From Colwellia sp. (GTDB lineage Bacteria > Pseudomonadota > Gammaproteobacteria > Enterobacterales > Alteromonadaceae): a stretch of DNA of 64,000 nt. The notes below the pieces were generated by a model. That model worked only from the letters and a program-made list of their open reading frames with translations, had not been told where the DNA came from and searched no databases. The translations under genes and the position numbers were made by a program. Positions within the stretch are counted from its first letter, which is position 1; every line of letters begins with the position of its first letter. The DNA is taken from contig JAPYOP010000005.1 of assembly GCA_029938115.1 (NCBI GenBank), forward strand, positions 66,623-130,622, written 5' to 3'. Of the stretch, positions 1 to 8,672 are shown one piece after another.

Positions 1-353
1 TAGTATTTTTTCACTCTAAATGGATCACTTTTGGTGGTGGCTTTTACGGTTTAATAGCCTTATTAACATTTATAATTATTGAATTGTTACAATTGCTTAA
101 TTTTTGGTTAAATATAACGGGTTGGCAAGATATTGTCGCACTATTTACTGTCGATACCGTTATCGCTATGATCATTGACTCTATTCTTAACATGATCAAA
201 GCAGCAATATGGTTCACTTATTGGCCAGATAAGCTCAATACAGATAATTACCTCGCTTGGATATTAATTGCCTACATTGGTTATAGATTGGCGGGGAAAT
301 ATGCAAAGGCTTATTCAATCGCTCAAAAATCCAAGAGTGAACAAAGCGTATAA
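1..353 (+). CDS. membrane protein, 5'-truncated by the window edge
   Basis: The reading frame is open from base 3 of the window with no start codon needed, so this is the C-terminal ~116 residues of a longer protein. A TTG at 84 could act as a start but nothing supports it. The visible part has a hydrophobic stretch near the window edge (GLIALLTFIII), an amphipathic middle, a second hydrophobic stretch ending in YIGYRLAGKYAKAY, and a basic, polar tail. This suggests an inner-membrane protein with at least two membrane segments. I do not recognise the family. The next plus-strand gene is almost 480 bases downstream, so no operon partner is visible. Confidence 0.5.
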   Translation, partial: VFFHSKWITFGGGFYGLIALLTFIIIELLQLLNFWLNITGWQDIVALFTVDTVIAMIIDSILNMIKAAIWFTYWPDKLNTDNYLAWILIAYIGYRLAGKYAKAYSIAQKSKSEQSV

Positions 354-387
354 ATTAGCTTATTTTAGTCATATTTAATCAAGGGTG

Positions 388-528
388 TTATTGGTTTTCT
401 AATATCTCACGTTGCTCAGCTACTTCAATTCGTATATCAAAGTCACGCGGCCAATCAGTATTGTCATAATCAAACTCAGTGAATGTTACCGACTGCTTTT
501 CTTTTAAAGTTACGCTTTTATCTTCCAT
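388..528 (-). CDS. hypothetical 46-residue acidic protein
   Basis: A short minus-strand ORF starting MEDKSVTLKEKQSV and ending EQREILENQ. It is acidic and has no membrane segment. A purine-rich AAAGAG lies about 7 bases before the ATG, a plausible ribosome binding site. It is convergent with the truncated gene ending at 353 and divergent from the nitrilase-fold gene at 830. I do not recognise it. Support is only the RBS, a clean start and stop, and protein-like composition with a Trp-Pro and charged residues. It could be a chance ORF. The remainder of the 354-829 gap is AT-rich and shows nothing else I can name. Confidence 0.4.
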   Translation of the reverse strand: MEDKSVTLKEKQSVTFTEFDYDNTDWPRDFDIRIEVAEQREILENQ

Positions 529-829
529 TTTATTCTCTTTAGGCTAATTAACAATAACTACAATGTAGTATTATTACGTTGTTTTTGTCGGTTGTGCAAG
601 TACAATTCAATTTTGAATACTATTTTGTAGTTTTATTACTACGACTTATTGTTTGTGACGAAATATTTATCAGGTTACTTTGGTTAAAGCACACTTGCGT
701 TTTGTCGGCAAATTAGCATTAAAGTGTATAAAAAATAATATCTACAATGAAGCCTCTATGAGGATTGTTTGCCATAGGTATTAGTAATATGATGCGAGTA
801 ATTCATTAGTATCAGGAAAAGTATAAATT

Positions 830-2704
830 ATGCGAGTAGCCGTTGCGCAGTTTGCCACCTCTTTAAATGTTCAAGAAAACCTAGCAAGCTGTATTCGTAT
901 GATAAAAGAGGCCGCAGTATGCGAGCCGTCCCTCATTGTGCTTCCCGAGTATTGTAATAGCCAGTTTTGCAATGCCCATTCTTCCTACATTGATCATAAT
1001 CAAGCATGGAATGAAGCCCTATCTATTGATGGGGGTTTTTTACAACGCATAGCAGAGCAAGCGATAAAGCATAATTGCTATATTGTGATCAATGTAACTT
1101 TACGGCGAGAGCTTTCGGGTGCTTTTCAGAATAATAAACAAGCGGGGGTCATTGAGCCAAAAATGAAATCATCTGCCAAATCAAATATTAGTGTTACTTC
1201 ATGTTTATTTTCACCGCTTGGGATACTCATTCACCAAGAAGATAAAAAAACATTAGTGGGATATGAAAATGACTTCTTTATTAGCGCCGATAACTTAACC
1301 GACAACATAAGTGAGAACTTAACTGAAAACTTAGATGTAAATAATGCAGAGGTGACAACTACGCCTGTTGGGAAACTTGGACTTTTAGCCGGTAGCGATG
1401 ATATGACCTATAAGGCATCTCGTGATTTAGCCACTGGTGGCGCGCAATTACTGTGTCATTCAATGAGCTCATTCTCACTTGATCAAAGTAACTTACATGG
1501 CCCCGCACGAGCGAGCGAAAACAAAGTTTTTTTAGCATCGGCAAATAAAGTTGGTTCACTTTTACAACAAGGAAAATCACAAGGGCTCCTTTCACAAGAG
1601 AATCCTTCACAAGAGCTGCTTGTTGGTATTGGTCGAAGCCAAATAATCTCCCCTGATGGCAAAATATTAGCAAAAATGATGGACGATGAAGCAGGTTTTG
1701 TTTTTGCTGATCTTGATTTAGCCGACTTGGCACGGTGCAGCATTAAAAATAAATCCCGCCCTGATGGCACCGAACTCATTAAGCAGCTTCGTCCTGAACT
1801 TTATCAAGAGCTGACGCTACCGAGGAATAAAATACTTCAGCATAACGTTGCTGATAGTGAAGGAAGAACTAAGGTTCCTGTTACGGCCAATGTCGCGATA
1901 TTTGCAACCTATAAATCTAACGAGCAAGCTATTGAAGATGTTTGTCATTACATTGAAAACAACCTTAGCGATATTATTCAATTACCCGAGTTGTTCTTTG
2001 TAGAAGATAAAAAAACCACCGATAATGCACAGCAATTAGCCCAGATATTTAATTTAAGTAAACAGTTAATTAATCAAGTCAGTGCGGTGTTGCGACCTTT
2101 TCAATACGTGTGCACGAGTTTAGTTCTTGAGGGAAAACATCAGGCGGTATTAATAAATGAGCATGGTTTATTTGCAATGCAACAACAGTTACATTTTTGT
2201 CAAAGATACCAATGGACTGCATTAGGTGATGACGTAAATATTATAGAATTACCTTTAGAACAGGGGAACATCAATGTAGCTATGTTAACAGCAGACGATG
2301 CTAATATACCTGAAATAGTTAAAGTTGTGGCGTTAAATGGCATTCACCTGTTATTGGTGCCGTTTGATATTCAAGAGCCGTGCGAGGTTGAATACAGTTT
2401 ATTATCTCGAGCGGCTGAAAATAGAATTTGCATTGTAGCCGCGAGTCGCGAGAAAAGCTTTACCAATGACTTATCTACTGATAGCGGTAATAACCTTACT
2501 GACACCAAAAAGCAAAACAAGATAAAATATCATAAATCTACAGGACTCATTGCCAATTTAACCACTGATTCCATCTTGTTGCCTCAATGGAAGTCACCAA
2601 AATTTGATGGGTATATCAATCGACCTCTGGTCAAGCATCAATATGGAAAAATCACTAAAGCCGTAATTCATCCTATAGCTGCTTGTGATAAATCTAAACG
2701 CTAA
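830..2704 (+). CDS. tandem carbon-nitrogen hydrolase (nitrilase-fold) protein lacking catalytic cysteines
   Basis: The protein has 624 residues with two nitrilase-superfamily domains in tandem, about 1-330 and 355-620. Domain 1 opens MRVAVAQF and keeps the first catalytic glutamate (LPEYCN, E40) and a plausible lysine region (HQEDKKTL). Where the family has CYD around the nucleophile cysteine, it reads GSD (G188). The flanking GGAQLL and RASENKVFLASANKVG blocks are normal for the fold. Domain 2 keeps LPELFF and the block RAAENRICIVAASR, but the cysteine position reads ADD (A488). Canonical amidase or nitrilase activity is therefore unlikely in either half, which may have become a binding or regulatory module. 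Its last 11 bases overlap phoU tail to tail. Fold assignment is solid, function unknown. Confidence 0.75.
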   Translation: MRVAVAQFATSLNVQENLASCIRMIKEAAVCEPSLIVLPEYCNSQFCNAHSSYIDHNQAWNEALSIDGGFLQRIAEQAIKHNCYIVINVTLRRELSGAFQNNKQAGVIEPKMKSSAKSNISVTSCLFSPLGILIHQEDKKTLVGYENDFFISADNLTDNISENLTENLDVNNAEVTTTPVGKLGLLAGSDDMTYKASRDLATGGAQLLCHSMSSFSLDQSNLHGPARASENKVFLASANKVGSLLQQGKSQGLLSQENPSQELLVGIGRSQIISPDGKILAKMMDDEAGFVFADLDLADLARCSIKNKSRPDGTELIKQLRPELYQELTLPRNKILQHNVADSEGRTKVPVTANVAIFATYKSNEQAIEDVCHYIENNLSDIIQLPELFFVEDKKTTDNAQQLAQIFNLSKQLINQVSAVLRPFQYVCTSLVLEGKHQAVLINEHGLFAMQQQLHFCQRYQWTALGDDVNIIELPLEQGNINVAMLTADDANIPEIVKVVALNGIHLLLVPFDIQEPCEVEYSLLSRAAENRICIVAASREKSFTNDLSTDSGNNLTDTKKQNKIKYHKSTGLIANLTTDSILLPQWKSPKFDGYINRPLVKHQYGKITKAVIHPIAACDKSKR

Positions 2705-3503
2705 TTTCTAGGGGGGGGGGAGTTACTTTAATTCTGTTCATATTACCGTGTCGAACGTCTTTTCCTTCAACTAGATAAACAATGTATTCGCAGAGGTTGG
2801 TGGTGTGATCACCGATACGCTCTAACGCTCTAGCACACCAAGTGACGCGTAAAGCATTTTTTATTTCACGTGGATTCTCCATCATTCTTGTCACTAGTAA
2901 GCGAGAATTATTGTCGAATTCTTCGTCAATAATTTTATCATCTTTGATTATTATTAGTGCTTGTTGAACATCCATTTGTGCGTAAGCTGTTAAGGCTCTA
3001 TTTAAGGTTTTACTGACGTGATTACCTAAGTGCTTTAGCTCAATTAAAGGCCTTGCACCTTCGGTTTCGGCAAAGCTATTTTCGGAGCAACTATTTTCAG
3101 ATAAATTACCTTTGGCTAATTTGATGGCGTTTTTACCAAATTTAACTGCTTCATCACCCATACGTTCAAGGTCTGTAATGCTTTTAATGACACTGACTAT
3201 TAATCTTAAATCACTGGCAGCAGGCTGGCGCCTAGCTAAAATTTTCGTGCAATATTCGTCTATTTCGAGCTCCATATTGTTCACATCATTGTCACGGTCA
3301 ATAACCTTTTGAGCTAGGTCTAAATCTGCGTTCAACAATGCGCTAAGACCATCGTTAACTTGCTGCTCTACTAGTGCGCCCATGTTCATTACTAGGGTTC
3401 TTACTTGTTCTAGCTCTTCATTAAAACGGCGAGAGATATGTTTGTCTAAGTACAATTTTGTTGTGAAACCAGATGAGTTGTTGATTATTTTATCTGTTAT
3501 CAT
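2694..3503 (-). CDS. phoU: phosphate signalling/transport regulator PhoU
   Basis: PhoU is a cytoplasmic helical protein that couples the Pst transporter to PhoR/PhoB signalling and restrains Pho regulon expression when phosphate is ample. The 269-residue protein carries both PhoU repeats: KVIDRDNDVNNMELEID-type and DKIIDEEFDNNSRLL segments, with ERMGDEAVKFGKNA and ERIGDHTTNLCEYIVYL metal-binding style motifs. It is ~25-30 residues longer than the Escherichia coli protein, mainly an N-terminal lead and an insert (NLSENSCSENSFAE). It is last in the pstS-C-A-B-phoU operon, 76 bases after pstB. The last codons contain a run of ten C on the coding strand (2711-2720), giving Pro-Pro-Pro just before the stop. 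Slippage there would change only the last eight or so residues. Confidence 0.95.
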   Translation of the reverse strand: MITDKIINNSSGFTTKLYLDKHISRRFNEELEQVRTLVMNMGALVEQQVNDGLSALLNADLDLAQKVIDRDNDVNNMELEIDEYCTKILARRQPAASDLRLIVSVIKSITDLERMGDEAVKFGKNAIKLAKGNLSENSCSENSFAETEGARPLIELKHLGNHVSKTLNRALTAYAQMDVQQALIIIKDDKIIDEEFDNNSRLLVTRMMENPREIKNALRVTWCARALERIGDHTTNLCEYIVYLVEGKDVRHGNMNRIKVTPPPLEISV

Positions 3504-3579
3504 TGTTGTTCCTTAATTTTTCAGGTCAAAATTTAGCTTTGAGAATGTCGATCATTGCTTCGCTTTGGTTTACCTACAG

Positions 3580-4398
3580 TTAACCGAAACGGCCTGTGAT
3601 ATAGTTTTCAGTTAATTTATGCTTCGGGTGAGTGAAAATATCTTCCGTTTTACCCATTTCAACTAGCTTACCTAGATGAAAATAAGCGGTGTGTTGTGAA
3701 ACCCGTGCTGCTTGTTGCATCGAGTGGGTTACTATGGCGATGGTGTACTTTTCTTTTAACTCATCAATTAACTCTTCAATAATAGCGGTAGCAATGGGGT
3801 CTAAGGCTGATGCAGGTTCATCCATTAGAATTATTTCGGGGCTAACCGCTATTGTTCTGGCGATACATAAACGTTGTTGCTGGCCACCCGACAAACCGGT
3901 GCCGGGATCTTTAAGTCGATCTTTTACTTCATTAAATAAACCGGCTTTTTGTAGACTAGTTTCAACAACTTCATCTAGCTCTGCTTTGTTATTAGTTAAA
4001 CCGTGAATGCGAGCGCCATAAGCAACATTGTCATAAATTGATTTTGGAAAAGGGTTTGGTTTTTGAAATACCATACCAACACGAGCACGAAGCAGTACAG
4101 GATCTAAGTTCTTGGCGTAGATATCCTGGTTGTCTAAGGTGAATTCCCCCGTTATATTGCAAATATCAATAGTATCGTTCATGCGGTTTAAGCAACGTAA
4201 AAAGGTTGATTTACCACAGCCTGATGGGCCAATAAGGGCGGTTACTTGGTTTTTGGCTAAATCTAGACTGACATTATGAATGGCTTGTTTTGAGCCGTAA
4301 TAAACGTCTGCATTGCGGATGGACATTTTTGCACTATCAGCATAAATATTACCAACTGTTTCGGTAAGTTCTACTTGTTTTATATCTAAGTTTTTCAT
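3580..4398 (-). CDS. pstB: phosphate ABC transporter ATP-binding protein PstB
   Basis: The ATPase of the high-affinity phosphate importer, at the cytoplasmic face of the PstC/PstA channel. It has 272 residues. Walker [11 protein letters not shown]-loop in [12 protein letters not shown] signature LSGGQQQRL, Walker [10 protein letters not shown] and the H-loop histidine in IVTHSMQQA are all present, and the C-terminus ENYITGRFG is typical of PstB. The start codon directly abuts the pstA stop (no spacer), indicating translational coupling. phoU follows 76 bases downstream. Confidence 0.98.
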   Translation of the reverse strand: MKNLDIKQVELTETVGNIYADSAKMSIRNADVYYGSKQAIHNVSLDLAKNQVTALIGPSGCGKSTFLRCLNRMNDTIDICNITGEFTLDNQDIYAKNLDPVLLRARVGMVFQKPNPFPKSIYDNVAYGARIHGLTNNKAELDEVVETSLQKAGLFNEVKDRLKDPGTGLSGGQQQRLCIARTIAVSPEIILMDEPASALDPIATAIIEELIDELKEKYTIAIVTHSMQQAARVSQHTAYFHLGKLVEMGKTEDIFTHPKHKLTENYITGRFG

Positions 4399-5751
4399 TT
4401 ATTTCTTCTCAAATTTACTGCGTAACACCGTTGCGGTTAAGTTTATTACTAGCAATAGAGTTAGTAACACTAAAATAGCGGCAGATGTTTTAGCTAAAAA
4501 GGCTCTTTCAGGGCTGTCGGCCCATAAAAATATTTGCACAGGTAATACGGTGGCTGAATCAACAATGCTAGTCGGCACATCCACAATAAAAGCGACCATG
4601 CCTATCATCAGTAATGGTGCTGTTTCACCTAGCGCTTGAGCAATACCAATAATCGCACCAGTAATGATGCCGGGCGTAGCTTGTGGTAAAACATGGGAAA
4701 AGGTGACTTGCATTTTTGATGCACCTAAACCAAGTGCCGCTTCTCTTATTGATGGTGGTACTGCTTTAATAGCCGCACGACTTGAAATAATAATGGTTGG
4801 TAGTGTCATTAAAGTTAAAACGATACCTCCAACCAATGGCGCTGAGCGTGGTAAGCCAAATATATTAATGATGATTGCCAAACCGAGTAAGCCAAAAACA
4901 ATAGAGGGAACCGCCGCTAGGTTGTTAATGTTTATTTCAATAAAATCAGTCCAACGGTTTTTTGGCGCGAATTCTTCTAAATAAAGCGCGCCAGCAACGC
5001 CTAACGGAAATGACAGCAACAAAGTAACAAATAGTGTTAATAAGGTACCTGTTAATGCGCCTCTAATACCGGCAAGTTCAGGCTCTCGAGAATCACTTGC
5101 GGTAAAAAAGCTAAAGTTAAAGCGACTTTCAATACGCTGCGCGGATGCTAATTGTTTGATCCATTGAGCCTGCTGTTTACTAAGCCGTAATCCTGCTTCA
5201 CCTGATGCAAAGCCCTCTTTAAGATAACTGTCAACATCATCATCAAGTCTCACCCAAACACTTATTTGCTTATTAAGGTGTTCAGGAGTCGTTATTAAGG
5301 TATCTTTAAGCGTAAATTCTGCATTGCTAGAAAATAACTTAAACAGTTGCCGTTTGTCTTTACGGCTAAGACTTTTACCTGATGGCGTAGGAAACATTAG
5401 ATAAAGAGATTTTTTCAATGCAGAGCGATAATTAGCCTTTTTCATTTGCTTAGCTAAAATGCTTTGCTTTGATGAACCATCAATATTTAACCAATTCGCT
5501 TTATAATCCATATCAATTTTCACCCAATGTTGATGAAATGCAGGTAGGGCTTTGGCGGTAATATCACTAATTAATACTACTACCAACATAAAGCCGAAAA
5601 GTACTGCAAACAGCCCGACGTTTTTAAATCGCCTTTCCTTTTGATGACGTTTCTTAAGACTTAAGGTCACTTTCTCAGTAGTAGATAGTGTAGTAGTACG
5701 TGCGGTTGAGGACATTTTGTTTATCTTTGAATTATCTTTTAGATTAATCAT
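4399..5751 (-). CDS. pstA: phosphate ABC transporter permease PstA (long form)
   Basis: Inner-membrane permease subunit of the Pst phosphate importer. The C-terminal ~220 residues hold the binding-protein-dependent permease domain with the EAA loop (REAALGLGASKMQVTFSHVLPQATPGIITG) that contacts PstB. The protein is 450 residues, about 150 more than the enterobacterial PstA. The extra part lies after the first membrane segment (LFAVLFGFMLVVVLISDI) and is a hydrophilic, probably periplasmic region. Long PstA forms are known in marine gammaproteobacteria. It overlaps the end of pstC by 8 bases and abuts pstB. Confidence 0.95.
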   Translation of the reverse strand: MINLKDNSKINKMSSTARTTTLSTTEKVTLSLKKRHQKERRFKNVGLFAVLFGFMLVVVLISDITAKALPAFHQHWVKIDMDYKANWLNIDGSSKQSILAKQMKKANYRSALKKSLYLMFPTPSGKSLSRKDKRQLFKLFSSNAEFTLKDTLITTPEHLNKQISVWVRLDDDVDSYLKEGFASGEAGLRLSKQQAQWIKQLASAQRIESRFNFSFFTASDSREPELAGIRGALTGTLLTLFVTLLLSFPLGVAGALYLEEFAPKNRWTDFIEININNLAAVPSIVFGLLGLAIIINIFGLPRSAPLVGGIVLTLMTLPTIIISSRAAIKAVPPSIREAALGLGASKMQVTFSHVLPQATPGIITGAIIGIAQALGETAPLLMIGMVAFIVDVPTSIVDSATVLPVQIFLWADSPERAFLAKTSAAILVLLTLLLVINLTATVLRSKFEKK

Positions 5752-7162
5752 ATTGCTCTCGATATTTTCTAACGACTTTTAACGCTAATACATTGAGTCC
5801 TAACGTAGTGATAAATAACATTAAACCTAAGGCGAAAGCGGCTAAGGTTTTTGGACTGTCAAACTCTTGATCGCCCGTAAGTAAGGTTACTATTTGCACG
5901 GTAACAGTAGTGACTGAATCAAGTGGGTTAGCCGTTAGGTTTGCTGCCATGCCTGCCGCCATTACTACGATCATGGTTTCACCTATTGCGCGTGATACTG
6001 CTAATAAAATTGCACCAACAATGCCCGGCAAGGCAGCGGGCAATAAAACCTTAATAACAGTTTCACTTTGTGTTGCACCCATGCCTAACGAAGCTTCTTT
6101 TAATGCATTGGGTACAGCGCTAATAGCATCTTCAGATAATGAGGAAACAAAGGGAATGATCATGGTGCCCATGACTAAACCTGCGGCTAAGGCACTTTCA
6201 GAAGCAACACTTAACCCCAATGATTCCCCTACATTTCTAATAACAGGTGCCACGGTTAAGGCCGCGAAAAAACCATAAACTACCGTAGGAATACCGGCGA
6301 GTACTTCTAACATAGGTTTTGCAAAGGCACGTAATTTAGCACTGGCATATTGGGATAAATAAATGGCAATCATTAAACCAATAGGTACAGCTAATAACAT
6401 GGCGATGAAGGTGATTAACAGTGTGCCAGCAAATAATGGGATAGCACCAAATGAGCCAGAGCCACCAACTTGGTCTGTGCGCATGGCTGCTTGCGGGCTC
6501 CATTGAGTACCAAACATAAAATCGCTAATAGGTACGCTTTTAAAAAAATGTATTGATTCAAATAAAACAGAAAGAATTATGCCAAGGGTCGTTAAAATAG
6601 CGATGGCAGAAGAGGCAACAAGTAATCCGCGGATGATAGTTTCAGATTTTTGTCGAGCAGGAAATGTTAAACTGAACTTTTTTATCAAAACAATAACGCT
6701 GACACAAGCTATCACTAACACTAAAGCTGTTTTTAACCAACGTGCTTGTTGCTTTAGCGCTTGTAAGGTAGATGCTGCTTTATATTGTTCTTGCATCGCT
6801 AATTCATTACTACTATTTATGTTTGTTAATAGTGTTTTCGATGCTTCTGATGATGCTAGTGAGTGTATATTGTTAAGGTACAGGCCTAAATCAATACTTG
6901 AAAGTGATTGAATGTTTGCTGATAAGGTTGTTGTGAACAATTGTTCTATAACAAGCTGTTCAGCACTATTGAAAATTAGTAAGGTCATTAAAGCGGGCAA
7001 GCCGCAAACCATAGCGGTTAGCAAGCCAAACTGCTGGGGTAAGCAAGTTAAATTTTTTTTATGCTCGTTGCCACCCGCAACTTTTAGTGAGCGTTTCATA
7101 CCATACCAATAGCTAAATAACGTTAGGCAAAGTAGAACCGTAAAGAGTAGAGGAGAATTCAT
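5744..7162 (-). CDS. pstC: phosphate ABC transporter permease PstC (long form)
   Basis: Partner permease of PstA in phosphate import. The permease domain, with EAA loop KEASLGMGATQSETVIKVLLPAALPGIVGA, is in the C-terminal half. An N-terminal segment of about 150 residues, absent from the E. coli protein, includes a first membrane helix, a hydrophilic region (about residues 60-140) and another helix. I use the ATG at 7160-7162, which gives MNSPLLFTVLLCLTLFSYW with the membrane helix at the start. An in-frame TTG at 7183 would add seven residues. Neither has a strong Shine-Dalgarno, so the start is uncertain. An inverted repeat lies between it and pstS. Confidence 0.93.
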   Translation of the reverse strand: MNSPLLFTVLLCLTLFSYWYGMKRSLKVAGGNEHKKNLTCLPQQFGLLTAMVCGLPALMTLLIFNSAEQLVIEQLFTTTLSANIQSLSSIDLGLYLNNIHSLASSEASKTLLTNINSSNELAMQEQYKAASTLQALKQQARWLKTALVLVIACVSVIVLIKKFSLTFPARQKSETIIRGLLVASSAIAILTTLGIILSVLFESIHFFKSVPISDFMFGTQWSPQAAMRTDQVGGSGSFGAIPLFAGTLLITFIAMLLAVPIGLMIAIYLSQYASAKLRAFAKPMLEVLAGIPTVVYGFFAALTVAPVIRNVGESLGLSVASESALAAGLVMGTMIIPFVSSLSEDAISAVPNALKEASLGMGATQSETVIKVLLPAALPGIVGAILLAVSRAIGETMIVVMAAGMAANLTANPLDSVTTVTVQIVTLLTGDQEFDSPKTLAAFALGLMLFITTLGLNVLALKVVRKYREQYD

Positions 7163-7200
7163 ATTTAACGCCAAGTTTTGCAATTATTTTAACGAGTAAA

Positions 7201-7241
7201 GCGAGAATATCTTAACTATAAAAGTTGCAAAGTATTCTCGC
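7201..7241 (-). terminator. intra-operon hairpin between pstS and pstC
   Basis: A perfect 9-bp inverted repeat (GCGAGAATA at 7201-7209, TATTCTCGC at 7233-7241) lies just downstream of the pstS stop. No good U-run follows on the minus strand, so it is more likely a partial terminator or a 3' mRNA-stabilising hairpin. Such hairpins let the abundant periplasmic binding protein be made in excess of the permease. Seen in sequence; role inferred. Confidence 0.5.
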
Positions 7242-7257
7242 CTGAAATAGGCAGTTA

Positions 7258-8325
7258 TTATTTATTTAAAGCTAACGGTGTAAGCGATAATACATTTTGA
7301 CGAACGCTTGCTAATTTAGCTTCACCTAGTGGAATCAAACCTTTATCCGTTAAGTAACCTTCTTCACCCATAGCACCTTGCGAGGTAAATTCTTTTAGAA
7401 ACTCTAAAATACCCGGTACTTTGCCAACGTGAGTATTTTTTACGTAGAAATATAATGGGCGCGATACTGGGTATGAACCGTCAGCAATGGCATCAAATGT
7501 AGGTGCTTGACCATCAATGATTGAGCCTTGCAATTTATCGCTATTTTGGTCTAAGAAGCTAAACCCAAAAATACCGAAAGCTTTAGGATTAGCAGATAAC
7601 TTTTGCACAATTAAATTGTCATTTTCACCGGCTTCAATGTAAACGTGATCTTCACGAACACTGTGACAAATAGTTTTGTACTTAGATTTATTTTGTTTTT
7701 TAATTGCTTTGATCCAAACGAATTTTTTACAGCCGCCTTCTAATACTAATTCTGCAAAAGCATCACGTGTACCAGAGGTTGGTGGTGGGCCTAAAACTTC
7801 AATTTTATTAGCAGGAAGAGCAGGGTTAATGTCGCTCCATAGTTTGTATGGATTGGCGACTAATTTTTCGCTGCCATCTTTTGCAGGCACTTCTTTTGCT
7901 AATGCTAGAAAAAGCTCCCTACGGGTAATATTCATCTGTATGCTAGCATTTGAGTTAGCAACGACAATACCATCATAACCAACAAGTACCTCTGTAATAC
8001 TGGTCACGCCGTTTTTAGTGCACATGTCAAATTCACTCTTTTTCATACGACGTGAGGCATTTGATAAGTCAGGCGTATTAATAGCATTGCTAGCGCAGAA
8101 TAATTTCATGCCGCCACCCGTACCGGTAGATTCTATTTTTGGTGTTTTAAAGCTTGTGCTTTTACCAAAACGCTCAGCAACTACTGTTGAAAAAGGATAA
8201 ACAGTTGACGAACCAACTGCAGTAATTGTGTCACGACTATTACCCTGTGCATTGGCAACGCTGCTCATAAGGGCAACTGTACCTAGAGATAAGCTTATTA
8301 TTGTTTTAGTTAATGTACTTTTCAT
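7258..8325 (-). CDS. pstS: periplasmic phosphate-binding protein PstS
   Basis: The periplasmic phosphate receptor of the Pst system. The N-terminus is a classical Sec signal peptide (MKSTLTKTIISLSLGTVALM, cleavage near VANA-QG). The mature part begins RDTITAVGSSTVYPFSTVVAERF, the PstS phosphate-binding SSTVYP motif, followed by ESTGTGGGMKLFC and GPPTSGTRDAF loops. It is of the PstS_2/SphX-like style with extra cysteines. A GTG at 8340 could be read as the start, but AGGAA at 8333-8337 is clearly the ribosome binding site for the tandem ATGs at 8326-8328 and 8323-8325. The second has the better spacing. It is first gene of the operon, behind a Pho box. Confidence 0.96.
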   Translation of the reverse strand: MKSTLTKTIISLSLGTVALMSSVANAQGNSRDTITAVGSSTVYPFSTVVAERFGKSTSFKTPKIESTGTGGGMKLFCASNAINTPDLSNASRRMKKSEFDMCTKNGVTSITEVLVGYDGIVVANSNASIQMNITRRELFLALAKEVPAKDGSEKLVANPYKLWSDINPALPANKIEVLGPPPTSGTRDAFAELVLEGGCKKFVWIKAIKKQNKSKYKTICHSVREDHVYIEAGENDNLIVQKLSANPKAFGIFGFSFLDQNSDKLQGSIIDGQAPTFDAIADGSYPVSRPLYFYVKNTHVGKVPGILEFLKEFTSQGAMGEEGYLTDKGLIPLGEAKLASVRQNVLSLTPLALNK

Positions 8326-8400
8326 CATATTATTCCTCACTTGTTAAGTTTTGATATTTTTAAAGTAGATATTTATTAAACTGGAGACAGTGTAGAAACT

Positions 8401-8433
8401 TAATGTGACAGTTAAGTGAACGATTTATGACAG
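8401..8433 (-). promoter_or_regulatory. Pho box (PhoB binding site), three 11-bp units, upstream of pstS
   Basis: On the minus strand three successive 11-mers read CTGTCATAAAT (8433-8423), CGTTCACTTAA (8422-8412) and CTGTCACATTA (8411-8401). PhoB binds 11-bp direct repeats of CTGTCAT plus four AT-rich bases, and two near-perfect units flank a degenerate one. A -10-like TACACT follows at 8394-8389, about 10 bases past the last repeat unit, as expected where PhoB replaces the -35. This makes the pst operon a PhoB target. phoB and phoR are not in the window. Confidence 0.8.
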
Positions 8434-8499
8434 TTATGTTACGGCCGATTTATGCTTTAAATATATTTTAAAAAGATACTGTACTCAGTTAGTTTTATG

Positions 8500-8540
8500 T
8501 GTAAAAATAACATTACAAATCGCGTAATTAAATCTTTACG
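8500..8540 (+). promoter_or_regulatory. probable TyrR box pair upstream of aroF
   Basis: The TyrR consensus is TGTAAA-N6-TTTACA. At 8500-8517 the sequence is TGTAAA-AATAAC-ATTACA (one mismatch). A weaker copy at 8523-8540 is CGTAAT-TAAATC-TTTACG. The two boxes are 23 bp apart, the spacing known for strong/weak TyrR box pairs in E. coli. They lie 130-170 bases before the aroF start, consistent with repression of aroF-tyrA by TyrR with tyrosine. The sequence is observed and the regulator is inferred. Confidence 0.55.
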
Positions 8541-8672
8541 ATTTTGTGTTTTTATTTTTGATTGACCTGTATCCCTTTAAAAGTGCATTTTGATCTTTTC
8601 AATATCTTCTGCAAATCATTTGTTTATCCCGCGTATAACGTTCAATTTATTATATTTAGATTAGGAAATGTC

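Noticed and set aside
1359-1779. Minus-strand ORFs inside the nitrilase-fold gene
   Set aside because: Opposite-strand shadows with no ribosome binding site and odd composition; the plus-strand frame is clearly coding.
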